Origin: Mycolicibacterium sp. P9-22
GTDB lineage: Bacteria > Actinomycetota > Actinomycetes > Mycobacteriales > Mycobacteriaceae
NCBI RefSeq assembly: GCF_008329585.1
Contig: NZ_NPKP01000008.1
Coordinates: 1 to 64,000, forward strand
Direction: 5' to 3'
Length of the DNA stretch: 64,000 nucleotides
The notes under the pieces are model-generated. The model did not search any database and was not told the origin of the DNA. It saw only the letters and a program-made list of their open reading frames with translations. The translations under genes were made by a program, and so were the position numbers. This document shows, piece by piece, positions 32,080 through 40,305 of this stretch. The first letter of the stretch is position 1. Every line of letters starts with the position of its first letter.

Positions 32080-32984
32080 ACACCCGATCGGTCGTCATCA
32101 CCGGGGCCAATGCGGGCCTGGGTCTCGAGTGTGCCCGGGCGATCCTTGACCGCGATGAGTCCTGGCATATCGTGCTCGCCGTCCGCGACGTGTCCCGAGG
32201 CGAGGCCGCGGTCGCCGAACTCGGCTCCCCCGCCAGGTGCACGGTCCTGGCCTGCGATCTGGCATCGTTTCGTTCGGTCCGCGACTTCACCGCCGCGTTC
32301 GCCGCCGCAGACCTACCGCCGTTGCACGCCATCGTCGGCAACGCGGGCCTTCAGGTGGTGTCGGGCATCCAGCGGACCGAAGACGGCGTGGAGAAGACCT
32401 TCGGCGTCAACCATCTCGGGCACTTCGCGCTCATCGAGGGGTTGCGCGAGCACCTCGTCGCGCCCGCCCGGATCGTGATGGTCGCCAGCGGAACTCACGA
32501 TCCCGACAAGTTGACCGGGATGCCGCGCCCGCGCTACGCCTCGGCGCAGACGCTCGCTCACCCGCGGCCGGGTGAACCCGTGGACGGCCGGCGGCGTTAC
32601 ACCACCTCGAAACTGTGCAATGTGCTCTACACCTACGAACTCGACCGCCGGCTCGGCCACGGCGCCCAGGGCATCACCGTCACGGCCTTCGACCCAGGGC
32701 TGATGCCGTCGTCGGGCCTTTCCCGTGACTACACGCCGGCGCAAAAGGTGTTGTGGCGCCTGATATCTCCGCTGCTGCGAGCATTGCCCAACGTCAACTC
32801 GGTGGCGGCATCGGGAGAGCGGTTGGCCGCGTTGGCCACCGACGCCCGATTCGACGGGGTCACCGGTGAGTACTTCGAGGGCACCAAGCCGATCCGTTCG
32901 TCGGCGGACTCCTATGACACCGCCAAGGCGCGCGATCTGTGGGAGACGAGCGCGCAGCTGATCTACGGCAGCACGACCCGGTAG
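32076..32984 (+). CDS. short-chain dehydrogenase/reductase, protochlorophyllide reductase-like group
   Basis: NAD(P)-dependent oxidoreductase, 302 residues. The cofactor motif TGANAGLG is at 9-16, the catalytic Ser at about 138 (VMVASGTHD) and the YxxxK pair at Tyr175/Lys179 (RYTTSKLCNV). Within classical SDRs the NHLGHFALIEGL segment and the insertion of PRYASAQTLAHPRPGEPVDG resemble the long-chain or protochlorophyllide-reductase-like group, common in mycobacteria with unknown substrates. It is in an operon with the TetR gene, and its last 22 bases overlap the convergent cyclotransferase. Confidence 0.88.
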   Translation: MNTRSVVITGANAGLGLECARAILDRDESWHIVLAVRDVSRGEAAVAELGSPARCTVLACDLASFRSVRDFTAAFAAADLPPLHAIVGNAGLQVVSGIQRTEDGVEKTFGVNHLGHFALIEGLREHLVAPARIVMVASGTHDPDKLTGMPRPRYASAQTLAHPRPGEPVDGRRRYTTSKLCNVLYTYELDRRLGHGAQGITVTAFDPGLMPSSGLSRDYTPAQKVLWRLISPLLRALPNVNSVAASGERLAALATDARFDGVTGEYFEGTKPIRSSADSYDTAKARDLWETSAQLIYGSTTR

Positions 32985-33730
32985 CTCTGCGGCCATTCCT
33001 TACCGCTGATCAGATATTCCGAGCCGGCGATGTGCGCGATTCCGCTGACCACCAGCCGTGAGTTGCGTTGCGCTGCGGGCCACAGCTCGGAGACATCGGC
33101 AACCAGGTTCACCACGCCGGTGCCGGGATCGATGCGGACGAAGGTGTCATCCGGCCACGCGGCGGCCCACACCTGCCCGTCGACGCACTCGAGTTCGTTC
33201 AGACCGCTCAAGGGTTGACCGTCACGCGTCACCCGGATGCTGCCGGTCTCGGTGAAGGACGGATCGAAGAACCGCAGCCGGTCGCTGCCGTCGCTCGCGA
33301 TGAAACGGGCCCCGTCGTGACACAGTCCCCAGGCCTCCCCCCCGACGGGAACCTCGCGACGCGGCGTGAAGGATTCCTTGTCCCATTCGATCGCGACACC
33401 GTCCCGATAGGTCAGCTGCCAGATGCTGTCCCCCACCACGGCGATGCCTTCCCCGAAATAGTCATTCGGCAGCGGCACCGCACGGATCACCGCTCCGGTC
33501 ACCGGATCGATTTGCCGCAGTTCCGATTTGCCGACCTCTCCGGTGGCCTCGTACAGCGCCGGGCCGTCGAACTCCAGCCCTTCGCTGTAGGCCCCGGGAT
33601 CGTGCGGGACTACCGCCAGGACGGTGGGCTCGATGACGGGGACGGGTTCAGCGTGGGCAACCGGTGCGCCGATCACCGTCCCGGCGAGCAGAACGGATGT
33701 CAGCACCGACCGGAGAGCAACTCGCCACAT
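32963..33730 (-). CDS. secreted glutamine cyclotransferase (glutaminyl-peptide cyclotransferase)
   Basis: 255 residues with a signal peptide (ends near VAHAEP, residue 28) and a five-bladed beta-propeller of the plant-type glutaminyl cyclase family: YSEGLEFDG, GEGIAVVGDSIWQLTYRDG, GEAWGLCHDGARFIASDGSDRL and LNELECVDGQVWAAAW. These enzymes form N-terminal pyroglutamate on exported proteins. It is transcribed toward the SDR and overlaps it by 22 bases. The start lies 15 bases after the MFS gene stop, so it may be the last gene of the RpiR-MFS transcript. Confidence 0.88.
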   Translation of the reverse strand: MWRVALRSVLTSVLLAGTVIGAPVAHAEPVPVIEPTVLAVVPHDPGAYSEGLEFDGPALYEATGEVGKSELRQIDPVTGAVIRAVPLPNDYFGEGIAVVGDSIWQLTYRDGVAIEWDKESFTPRREVPVGGEAWGLCHDGARFIASDGSDRLRFFDPSFTETGSIRVTRDGQPLSGLNELECVDGQVWAAAWPDDTFVRIDPGTGVVNLVADVSELWPAAQRNSRLVVSGIAHIAGSEYLISGKEWPQSYRVVLP

Positions 33731-33745
33731 GGCTCTGTTCTACCG

Positions 33746-34939
33746 CTACTCCGCGGCATCGGCATCACCGGTGTCCGATCCGACCATCACCGCCACTGCC
33801 GCCAGCAACACCGCGGCATTGGCCCAGAAGATGCCCAGCACACCCGTCGGGCCCGCCAGCGCACCCACGGCCAGCGGCAGTGAGATCTGCGCCAGCCGAT
33901 TGCTGGTCAACCGCATACCGAGGGTGGCTCCGTGCGACGCCGCCGGGGTCAGCGATGTCACCCACGCCATCGTCAGGGGTTGGGGAATGCCCAGACCGAG
34001 GCCGAGCCCGATCATGACCGCCACAGCCCCCCACACGCCGGCGAACGGCAGGGCGATCAACCCTGCCATCGCCGCCACCACCGAGCCGATGATCAGCGTC
34101 TTCCTGCCAAAGCGCGTGACCAACCGGCCGAGCCCGAATCGGCTGATCACCGAGACCGCCGCCCGCAGCGCGAGCAGGAATCCGACGGTCGTCGCGCTCA
34201 CACCTTCCTCGGTGGCCCAGACCGGCACGAAGACGTACATCAGATCGACGGTCACCAGGACCGCGCCGCTGACCACGAGTGCCCGCCACATACCCGGTGT
34301 CCTCAGCAGATTGCCGACCCGGGCCGGAGTCTCGTCATCGCCGAGACGGGCTCGCTTGAGGGTGCGATCGGTTCGCCGGATGACCAGGTAGCACGGCATG
34401 GCGGCGAGCACGAACACGGCACACACGATCAGACCCACGGTGGTGTTCGGGTCCGTCTGTCCGTCGAAGTAGGTCAACGATGCCACTGTGGTGACTGTCG
34501 GTGGCCCGATGAGCTGACCTATCGACGCGGCGGCACTGAGGGTCCCGAACGCGGAATCCGCACCGCCACCAGCACTCACGTTGGCGACGAAGGTCTGCTG
34601 CCCCACCATGATCAGGATGACACCGAGACCGACGCAGACCGCCGCACCGAGGAGCGGCCATCGGCCGGGCAACACGATGGCACCCGAAATGCCCAGCGCG
34701 GCAACGAACATGCCGGCCAGCGCCACCACGGAACCACCGACACGGTCGGTGAGCCGCCCGGCGGCCAGCGCGGTCACCAGTGCGGGCAGCGCGTAGGCCG
34801 ATGCCAACAGACCCAGGAAGAACGCGTCGGCGCCGAGCGCGAGAGCCTGGTAGCCGATCATCAGCCGAACGCCGGTCCAGGCCGCCTGCACGAGGCAGGC
34901 CTGCGTGCTCAGGGCCAATCTCCACGGGTGCCCGGTCAC
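33746..34939 (-). CDS. major facilitator superfamily transporter
   Basis: 397 residues with twelve predicted membrane helices. The loop 2-3 motif AAGRLTDRVGG and the loop 8-9 motif LGRLVTRFGRKTLI mark the two MFS halves. The start is a GTG that overlaps the RpiR-regulator stop by four bases. Because the partner regulator is of the sugar-phosphate/isomerase type, the substrate may be a metabolite related to that of the divergent tct system, but this is inference. A drug-efflux role is equally possible. Confidence 0.82.
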   Translation of the reverse strand: MTGHPWRLALSTQACLVQAAWTGVRLMIGYQALALGADAFFLGLLASAYALPALVTALAAGRLTDRVGGSVVALAGMFVAALGISGAIVLPGRWPLLGAAVCVGLGVILIMVGQQTFVANVSAGGGADSAFGTLSAAASIGQLIGPPTVTTVASLTYFDGQTDPNTTVGLIVCAVFVLAAMPCYLVIRRTDRTLKRARLGDDETPARVGNLLRTPGMWRALVVSGAVLVTVDLMYVFVPVWATEEGVSATTVGFLLALRAAVSVISRFGLGRLVTRFGRKTLIIGSVVAAMAGLIALPFAGVWGAVAVMIGLGLGLGIPQPLTMAWVTSLTPAASHGATLGMRLTSNRLAQISLPLAVGALAGPTGVLGIFWANAAVLLAAVAVMVGSDTGDADAAE

Positions 34940-35769
34940 GGACGCAACGGGATCTCATCTGTGCCGCCGAGCAACCGGGTCAGGTCATCGATACTGTCCC
35001 GAATCGCCTGGTAGCGATCCGGATCGAGATGAAAGATGGCCAGCTGCAACGCATAACACAGCGCGATGGGTATCAGCTGGGTGCGGTACTCGTTGTCCGG
35101 GCCGCGCCGGGCCGCGAGCAGATGATCGGGTGCCGGCCGGAACTTGTAGCCGGGTACATCGGTGATCAGGATGGTCCTACCGCCCCGGCGGGTTGCTTCC
35201 GCGATCAGGGTCGAGAGCTTGCGCGGCGCTTCCCGGAGCGCGAAGGCGATCAGCGTGCTCGTCGCATCGAAGGACACGAAACGCTCCGCCAGGTCCTTCG
35301 GCGCCGGCCCCAGGGTGACGACGGTCATGCCGAGCCGCCGCAGCCGTCGGGCCAGCAGCTCCAGGGTGGGCCGCTCATCGTTGCTCGAGACGAGATACAC
35401 GGTCTGCGTCGAGTGCAGCGTTCGCGCGGCCGCGTCCAAGTCCGTCTGGGACACGAAGCGGGACAAGGCGCCGAGCGCCTCGACCTCGTCGCGGATGAAC
35501 TCGTCGAGGTGGTGGCCGCTCTCGCTGCGCATCAGCGGCGCCCCGGCTGCACCCTCATCTCGGCGGAGGTCGTTGCGCAGGTCGCGGTAGCCGCGGTAGC
35601 CCAGCTTCTGGGCCAGCCGAATAACGGTGGACTCGTGCGTATTCGCCTTCTCGGCAACATCGGCGGCCGAGGCGTCGGACATGTCGGCACCGAGCAGGAC
35701 GTTCATCACCCGGTCTTCGGATGGACTCATCTTCATCGCACTGCTGGCGACCACTGCGCGAAAGCTCAC
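34936..35769 (-). CDS. RpiR/MurR family transcriptional regulator
   Basis: 277 residues: an N-terminal helix-turn-helix domain (ASAADVAEKANTHESTVIRL, about 33-52, then GYRGYRDLRNDLRRD) and a C-terminal SIS phosphosugar-binding-like domain (VYLVSSNDERPTLELLARRL). Such regulators sense metabolites, often sugar phosphates. The GTG at 35769, with GAGGAG five bases upstream, gives the family length; the frame is open far beyond it. The gene diverges from the tricarboxylate transporter operon, and a 26-bp palindrome in the gap overlaps both promoters. Confidence 0.9.
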   Translation of the reverse strand: MSFRAVVASSAMKMSPSEDRVMNVLLGADMSDASAADVAEKANTHESTVIRLAQKLGYRGYRDLRNDLRRDEGAAGAPLMRSESGHHLDEFIRDEVEALGALSRFVSQTDLDAAARTLHSTQTVYLVSSNDERPTLELLARRLRRLGMTVVTLGPAPKDLAERFVSFDATSTLIAFALREAPRKLSTLIAEATRRGGRTILITDVPGYKFRPAPDHLLAARRGPDNEYRTQLIPIALCYALQLAIFHLDPDRYQAIRDSIDDLTRLLGGTDEIPLRP

Positions 35770-35795
35770 GTCACTCCTCGTCTGGATTGTGATGG

Positions 35796-35839
35796 TTGAC
35801 ACTATCCCATGAACCTGCAATCCTGTGCAAGATTGCAGG
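35796..35839. promoter_or_regulatory. divergent promoter pair with 26-bp palindrome (RpiR/tct)
   Basis: CCTGCAATC (35814-35822), 8 bases, GATTGCAGG (35831-35839) is a perfect inverted repeat. Rightward, TTGACA (35796-35801), 17 bases, AATCCT (35819-35824) reads toward tctB. Leftward, TTGCAC (35825-35830), 18 bases, GATAGT (35801-35806) reads toward the regulator. The palindrome covers the -10 of one and the -35 of the other, so one bound RpiR dimer could control both. Confidence 0.65.
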
Positions 35840-35895
35840 ATCGCCGATGGGGCGAGTGCTGCTGATTCTTTCAAGAAGCGGAGAGGCAGGCGACG

Positions 35896-36462
35896 ATGCC
35901 GACACTCATCAACCAGACAGAACCGCCGGGACGCCACGTGCTCGAGTGGTCGATGGCAGGACTCTCGCTCATCGGCGGCGCCGCCATCGCACTGGTCGGA
36001 GCCGGCTACGGGTTGTCCAATGTCACCGGCGTCGGAGCCGGGTTCTTCCCGACCGTCGCCGGGATTCTCGTCGCCGCATCGGGTGCGTTGTGGCTCGTCC
36101 AACTCGCCTTGGCGCGTCGGTCGAACCTGGATCCGCAGGCCGAACTCGGAGCGGTCGACGCCCCCGTGATCGACGACGGCGATGACGACGCCACCTTCCC
36201 CGACCGCGCGGGATGGTTGCGGGTCGGCATCATCGTCGGTGCCGTTCTCGTGGCGGCGCTGGTACTTCCTGTCATCGGCTACACGCTGACCATGACCGCC
36301 ATGCTGGCCGTGGTCCTGTTCTTCGTGAGCCGGCGGCCCTGGTGGCTCGCCCTCATTCTCGGCGTCGCCGCGGCCGTCGCCTCTCGCCTGGTGTTCGAGG
36401 GCTGGCTGGGCACCGCGCTGCCCATCTCCACCGTCGAGTTCATCGCACGTCTGGGGCTGTAG
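35896..36462 (+). CDS. tctB: tripartite tricarboxylate transporter small membrane subunit TctB
   Basis: 188 residues with four hydrophobic segments (about 19-40, 47-70, 112-135, 140-165) typical of TctB, the small membrane component of TTT transporters that use a periplasmic binding protein and an ion gradient. It begins the tctB-tctA-tctC-RraA operon directed away from the RpiR gene; GGAGAGGCAGG lies before the ATG. It is five bases from tctA. Confidence 0.88.
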   Translation: MPTLINQTEPPGRHVLEWSMAGLSLIGGAAIALVGAGYGLSNVTGVGAGFFPTVAGILVAASGALWLVQLALARRSNLDPQAELGAVDAPVIDDGDDDATFPDRAGWLRVGIIVGAVLVAALVLPVIGYTLTMTAMLAVVLFFVSRRPWWLALILGVAAAVASRLVFEGWLGTALPISTVEFIARLGL

Positions 36463-36466
36463 GAAC

Positions 36467-38035
36467 ATGGGTTTCGACGCATTGCTCGGCGGACTCGCCA
36501 ACGTCTTCACCCCGCAGCACCTCCTGTTCGCACTCCTGGGTTGTGTGCTGGGAATGATCGTGGGCGTGCTGCCCGGATTCGGTCCGGCGGCCGCGGTGTC
36601 ACTGCTGATACCCGTCACTTTCGGGCTCGACGCCACCACCGCGCTCATCATGCTCGCGGCGATCCTCTACGGAGCCGCCTACGGTGGAACGACAACCGCT
36701 GTGCTGCTACGGATTCCCGGCGAGGCCTCGTCGATTGCCACCACGCTCGACGGCTACGAGATGGCCAAGCAGGGCCGTGGCGGACCGGCCCTGGTGATCG
36801 CGGCCTTCGCATCGTTCGTCGGCGGACTCATCGGCGTCGTCGGCTTCGTCGCGGTGGCGCCGTTCAGCCGACTCGCGCTGGAGTTCGGCGCCCCGGAGCT
36901 GTTCCTCGTCGCATTGTTGGGGATGGCGCTCATCACCAGCTTTTCCGGCAACAACTTCCCGAAGGCGTTACTCAGCGCGGGTCTGGGCTTGGCGATCGCC
37001 ACCGTCGGCATCGACTCCGGGGTCGGGCTGCAACGCTTCACCTTCGACATGCCGGAGCTCTACGACGGCATCGGTCTGGTGGCCGTCGTGATGGGCGTGT
37101 TCGGGCTCAGTGAGATCCTCGCCCAGGCGCAGAAGGGCCCGCTCGGGATCCCCAAGCCGCTGACGGTGGGCAAGCTCATGCCGACCCGCGACGATCTGCG
37201 GCACTGCGCTCCGTCCTTCGTACGCGGCTCGGTCATCGGCTTCTTCATGGGCCTGCTCCCCGGATCGCCGGGAGCGGCGACATCACTGGCCGCCTACGCG
37301 ACCGAGAAGCGACTCTCCAAGACGCCCAGGAGGTTCGGCAGAGGTGCGGTCGAGGGTGTCGCCGCTCCCGAGGCGGCGAACAATTCGCTCTCGGTGTCCT
37401 CGATGATCCCGTTGTTCACGCTCGGCATCCCGACCTCGGCGACGGTCGCGATCATGGCCGGTGCGTTCACCATCAACGGCCTGATTCCCGGGCCGCTGTT
37501 GTTCCGCGACAATCCCGACGTCGCATGGACCATCATCGCCAGTTTCCTGGTGGGCAACCTGATCCTGCTGATCCTCAACGTCCCGCTCGCGCGGATCTGG
37601 ATCGCGATTCTGCGGGTTCCGTTCTACTACCTGATGGCGGCAATCCTGGCCTTCATGTTCCTGGGCACCTATTCGATCAACGGAAGCGCCTTCGACATCC
37701 TGGTGATGCTCGGCGCGGGCGTGATCGGATACCTGTTCAACCTGGTCCGGGTCCCACTGACGCCGCTGGTGCTGGCGCTCATCCTCGGCCCCATGCTCGA
37801 AGAGAACTTTCAACGCTCACTTGCCCTTTCGCGCGGTGACTATGCGATCTTCACCAGCAGCGCGCTCAGCATCACCCTGGTGGGGGTGTGCACGCTGGCC
37901 CTCGCGTTCGGAGCCGTCCGCCCCTCGATCGCCGCGCTGCTCAAGAACAGGCAGGGCCGCACGCTCCCGCCCGACGACACCCTCCCGCCGCTCGCACCCG
38001 CCGAATCGGTCCCATCGAAGGAGACAGTGAAATGA
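36467..38035 (+). CDS. tctA: tripartite tricarboxylate transporter large membrane subunit TctA
   Basis: 522 residues, about twelve membrane segments. The TctA signature regions are present: GMIVGVLPGFGPAAAVSLLIPVTFG near the start (twenty-odd residues, 25-49), ILYGAAYGGTTTAVLLRIPGE, and GLLPGSPGAATSLAAYATEK in the second half, a repeat of the first. It forms the channel part of the carrier for citrate-like carboxylates. The stop overlaps the tctC start by four bases. Confidence 0.93.
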   Translation: MGFDALLGGLANVFTPQHLLFALLGCVLGMIVGVLPGFGPAAAVSLLIPVTFGLDATTALIMLAAILYGAAYGGTTTAVLLRIPGEASSIATTLDGYEMAKQGRGGPALVIAAFASFVGGLIGVVGFVAVAPFSRLALEFGAPELFLVALLGMALITSFSGNNFPKALLSAGLGLAIATVGIDSGVGLQRFTFDMPELYDGIGLVAVVMGVFGLSEILAQAQKGPLGIPKPLTVGKLMPTRDDLRHCAPSFVRGSVIGFFMGLLPGSPGAATSLAAYATEKRLSKTPRRFGRGAVEGVAAPEAANNSLSVSSMIPLFTLGIPTSATVAIMAGAFTINGLIPGPLLFRDNPDVAWTIIASFLVGNLILLILNVPLARIWIAILRVPFYYLMAAILAFMFLGTYSINGSAFDILVMLGAGVIGYLFNLVRVPLTPLVLALILGPMLEENFQRSLALSRGDYAIFTSSALSITLVGVCTLALAFGAVRPSIAALLKNRQGRTLPPDDTLPPLAPAESVPSKETVK

Positions 38036-39030
38036 AGATTTTCATCCAAACCGTCGGCGCCGCAGCCGCCGTGGTCGCGCTGGCGGCCGGCTGCACAGGC
38101 GGGTCGACGGCCGACGAAGCCGGAAACTTCCCCGCCAAGGGCAGCACCATCGAGTGGATCGTGCCCTCCGCCGCGGGCGCCGGTAACGACATCCTGGCGC
38201 GCATCATGGCCCCTGCGATGCAGGAATCGCTCGGCGCCAATGTCAAAGTGGTCAACAAGGAGGGCGGCAGCCAGGTCATCGGCTTGAACTACGCCGCCAA
38301 CGCCAAGCCGGACGGGCACACGCTGGTCTACACCAATGTCCCCTCGATCCTCGGCCGATACCTGGATCCGAGCAAGAAGGCCGGTTTCGACCGTGAAAGC
38401 TTCATCCCCATCGGATCGTTCGCGTCCAATGCGATCGTCATCGGAGTCAACAAGTCGAGCCGGTTCAACAGTATCGGCGAACTCTTCGACGCGGTGAAGA
38501 CCAACCCCGGCACTGTCACCGTGGGAACCGACTCCCGCGGCGGAGACGATCACATCAACCTGCGCATCCTGGAGGACGAGCTCGGGCTTAAATTCAACAT
38601 CGTGCACTACAACAGCGGAGCGGAGAAGATCGCCGCCGTCGTCGCCGGCGAAACGGATTTCGCGCTGGGTGGCATCTCGAGCTTCTTCGGGCAGTACAAG
38701 TCGGGCGAACTCAAGCTCCTGACTGTCATTCAGGACTCCCCGAGCGACTTCATCCCCGAGGTGCCGACCCTCGCCAGCCAGGGCTACCAGGTCGATGCGA
38801 TGAGCAACAACTTCGCCATCTCCGTACCCAAGGGCACTCCCGCCGAGACCGTCGCCGTGCTGGAGAACGCGCTGAAGAAGGCCGAAGAGGATCCCGCCGT
38901 CCAGGCCAAGCTCGAAGCGTCGGGCACCCAACCGGTGTGGGAGTCAGGAGCCGATGTCGAAAAGATCTGGTTGGACAAAGAAACGGTGATCAAGCCGATC
39001 ATCGCCGAACTGCTGCAGTCGAACGGATGA
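38032..39030 (+). CDS. tctC: tripartite tricarboxylate transporter binding lipoprotein TctC
   Basis: 332-residue extracytoplasmic solute receptor of the Bug/TctC family. A lipoprotein signal ends in ALAAGC, with Cys21 the lipidation site. The family patterns IVPSAAGAGNDILARIMAPAM and GSQVIGLNYAANAKPDG-HTLVYTN are clear, and the ligand-binding GTDSRGGDDHINLRILE segment follows. The open frame begins earlier, but the ATG at 38032, overlapping the tctA stop, gives the lipoprotein signal. The ligand is a di- or tricarboxylate; which one is not shown. Confidence 0.92.
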   Translation: MKIFIQTVGAAAAVVALAAGCTGGSTADEAGNFPAKGSTIEWIVPSAAGAGNDILARIMAPAMQESLGANVKVVNKEGGSQVIGLNYAANAKPDGHTLVYTNVPSILGRYLDPSKKAGFDRESFIPIGSFASNAIVIGVNKSSRFNSIGELFDAVKTNPGTVTVGTDSRGGDDHINLRILEDELGLKFNIVHYNSGAEKIAAVVAGETDFALGGISSFFGQYKSGELKLLTVIQDSPSDFIPEVPTLASQGYQVDAMSNNFAISVPKGTPAETVAVLENALKKAEEDPAVQAKLEASGTQPVWESGADVEKIWLDKETVIKPIIAELLQSNG

Positions 39031-39632
39031 CGATGACCACTATCGACGACACCATCATCGAGCGGTTCGCCCGCGTGCCCGCCGCCAATGTCGCTGACGC
39101 CCAAGAACGTTTCGGTGTCGCGTCGGGGTTGACGCCGAGTTGGCCCGGGGCACGGCTGGCCGGCCCGGCGCTGACGATCTGGACCCGCCCGGGCGACAAC
39201 CTCTACGTGCATCACGCCCTGGACATCGCCAACCCCGGCGACATCATCGTGATCAACGGACACGGCGACGTGTCGCGGGCACTGATCGGCGACCTGATCG
39301 GAATCCGCGCCAAGGCACTCGGCGTCGGCGGCTTTGTCATCGACGGCGCCGTTCGCGACGCCGATGCCCTCGCCGAATGCGGAATGCCGGTGTTCGCGCG
39401 CGCGGTGACACCGGCCGGCCCGTACAAGTTCGGTCCGGGCCGACTCCAGCAGCCCGTCGCCATTGCCGGAGTGGTGGTCGTGCCGGGCGATATCGTCGTC
39501 GCCGACGCTGACGGGGTCGTGGTGGTTCAGCGCGCCGACGCCGAGCAGGTGCTCATCGACGCGGAGAAGATCGAGGCGGCGGAGGCGCAGAAGCGCCTCG
39601 CCTATGCCAACAACGGAGGGGTTCGCGCCTGA
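39027..39632 (+). CDS. RraA-like / 4-hydroxy-4-methyl-2-oxoglutarate aldolase family protein
   Basis: 201 residues, the RraA/HMG-aldolase fold. The active-site segment VIDGAVRDADAL keeps Arg110 and Asp111, the pair needed for aldolase chemistry in class II HMG/CHA aldolases, so an enzyme that splits a branched hydroxy-oxo-dicarboxylate into pyruvate plus another acid is more likely than a pure RNase E inhibitor. The ATG overlaps the tctC stop by four bases. As the only enzyme in the operon it probably acts on the imported acid or a product of it. Confidence 0.85.
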   Translation: MTMTTIDDTIIERFARVPAANVADAQERFGVASGLTPSWPGARLAGPALTIWTRPGDNLYVHHALDIANPGDIIVINGHGDVSRALIGDLIGIRAKALGVGGFVIDGAVRDADALAECGMPVFARAVTPAGPYKFGPGRLQQPVAIAGVVVVPGDIVVADADGVVVVQRADAEQVLIDAEKIEAAEAQKRLAYANNGGVRA

Positions 39633-39654
39633 GGCCACACCGCGTTGGTGCCGC

Positions 39655-40287
39655 CTAGGTCCACTCCGCGAGCACGCGCATCTTGCCGGCCTTCACACCG
39701 GCCTCCTTGCGCAGCCGCTTGAGTTCGGGTGCGAAAGGATTGCGGTCGTTGTCCTGGAAGTTGAGCGGCAGAACCAGCGTATTGATCAGCTTGGGTTCCA
39801 AGAACCACGGCTCGGGATGCAGGACCCAGGACACCGCGGCGTTCTCGGCCATCCACTGGGTCAGCACCGCCTCGCCGCCGGCGAAGGTCTGCCGCTTGCC
39901 CGAGCCGACCCGGCGCAGCGCGAAGCCGAGTTGCTCACCGAGCAGGACACCGAGCGACTTGCGCAGGGTGGACCCGTCCGCACCGGCGTTGCCCGCCCCG
40001 AAGTGATAACGGATGCGTTTGCGTAGATCCTGGGGAGCGCGCGGCTTGCCGTCTGCCCGCGGTGGGCCCGGGCTGATGCCGACGTACAGCAGCGTCCAGC
40101 CATCCCGTTGTTCACACCCGGCGGTGTCGATATCGCCGGGGATATCCCGGAACCACCACCCGTAGGCACCGGCCGCAGCGGGTACCACATCGAGGTCCTT
40201 GAAGACCTCGTCTCGCGTATACAGCTGAGCAGCAAGGAAATTCGCCACCGCGGCGGCATTCTTCTTCGCGGATATCGACTCAGCCAT
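39655..40287 (-). CDS. GIY-YIG-like nuclease-domain protein
   Basis: 210 residues. The segment GAYGWWFRDIP, followed about 20 residues later by TLLYVGISPG, is a variant GIY-YIG motif (GAYGWW/YVGI). A conserved basic stretch (DLRKRIRYHF) and a later Glu/Asn-containing helix follow, as in GIY-YIG nucleases. Such stand-alone proteins are frequent in actinobacteria and uncharacterised; a DNA repair or defence role is only conjecture. It is convergent with the RraA-like gene and 18 bases from the stop of the large hydrolase upstream gene. Confidence 0.7.
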   Translation of the reverse strand: MAESISAKKNAAAVANFLAAQLYTRDEVFKDLDVVPAAAGAYGWWFRDIPGDIDTAGCEQRDGWTLLYVGISPGPPRADGKPRAPQDLRKRIRYHFGAGNAGADGSTLRKSLGVLLGEQLGFALRRVGSGKRQTFAGGEAVLTQWMAENAAVSWVLHPEPWFLEPKLINTLVLPLNFQDNDRNPFAPELKRLRKEAGVKAGKMRVLAEWT

Positions 40288-40305
40288 ACCTCTCAGCGTA
40301 GCCGC

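Noticed and set aside
39027..39632. Annotation as RNase E inhibitor RraA or menaquinone methyltransferase
   Set aside because: The Arg/Asp aldolase pair and operon with a carboxylate transporter favour the HMG/CHA aldolase branch.
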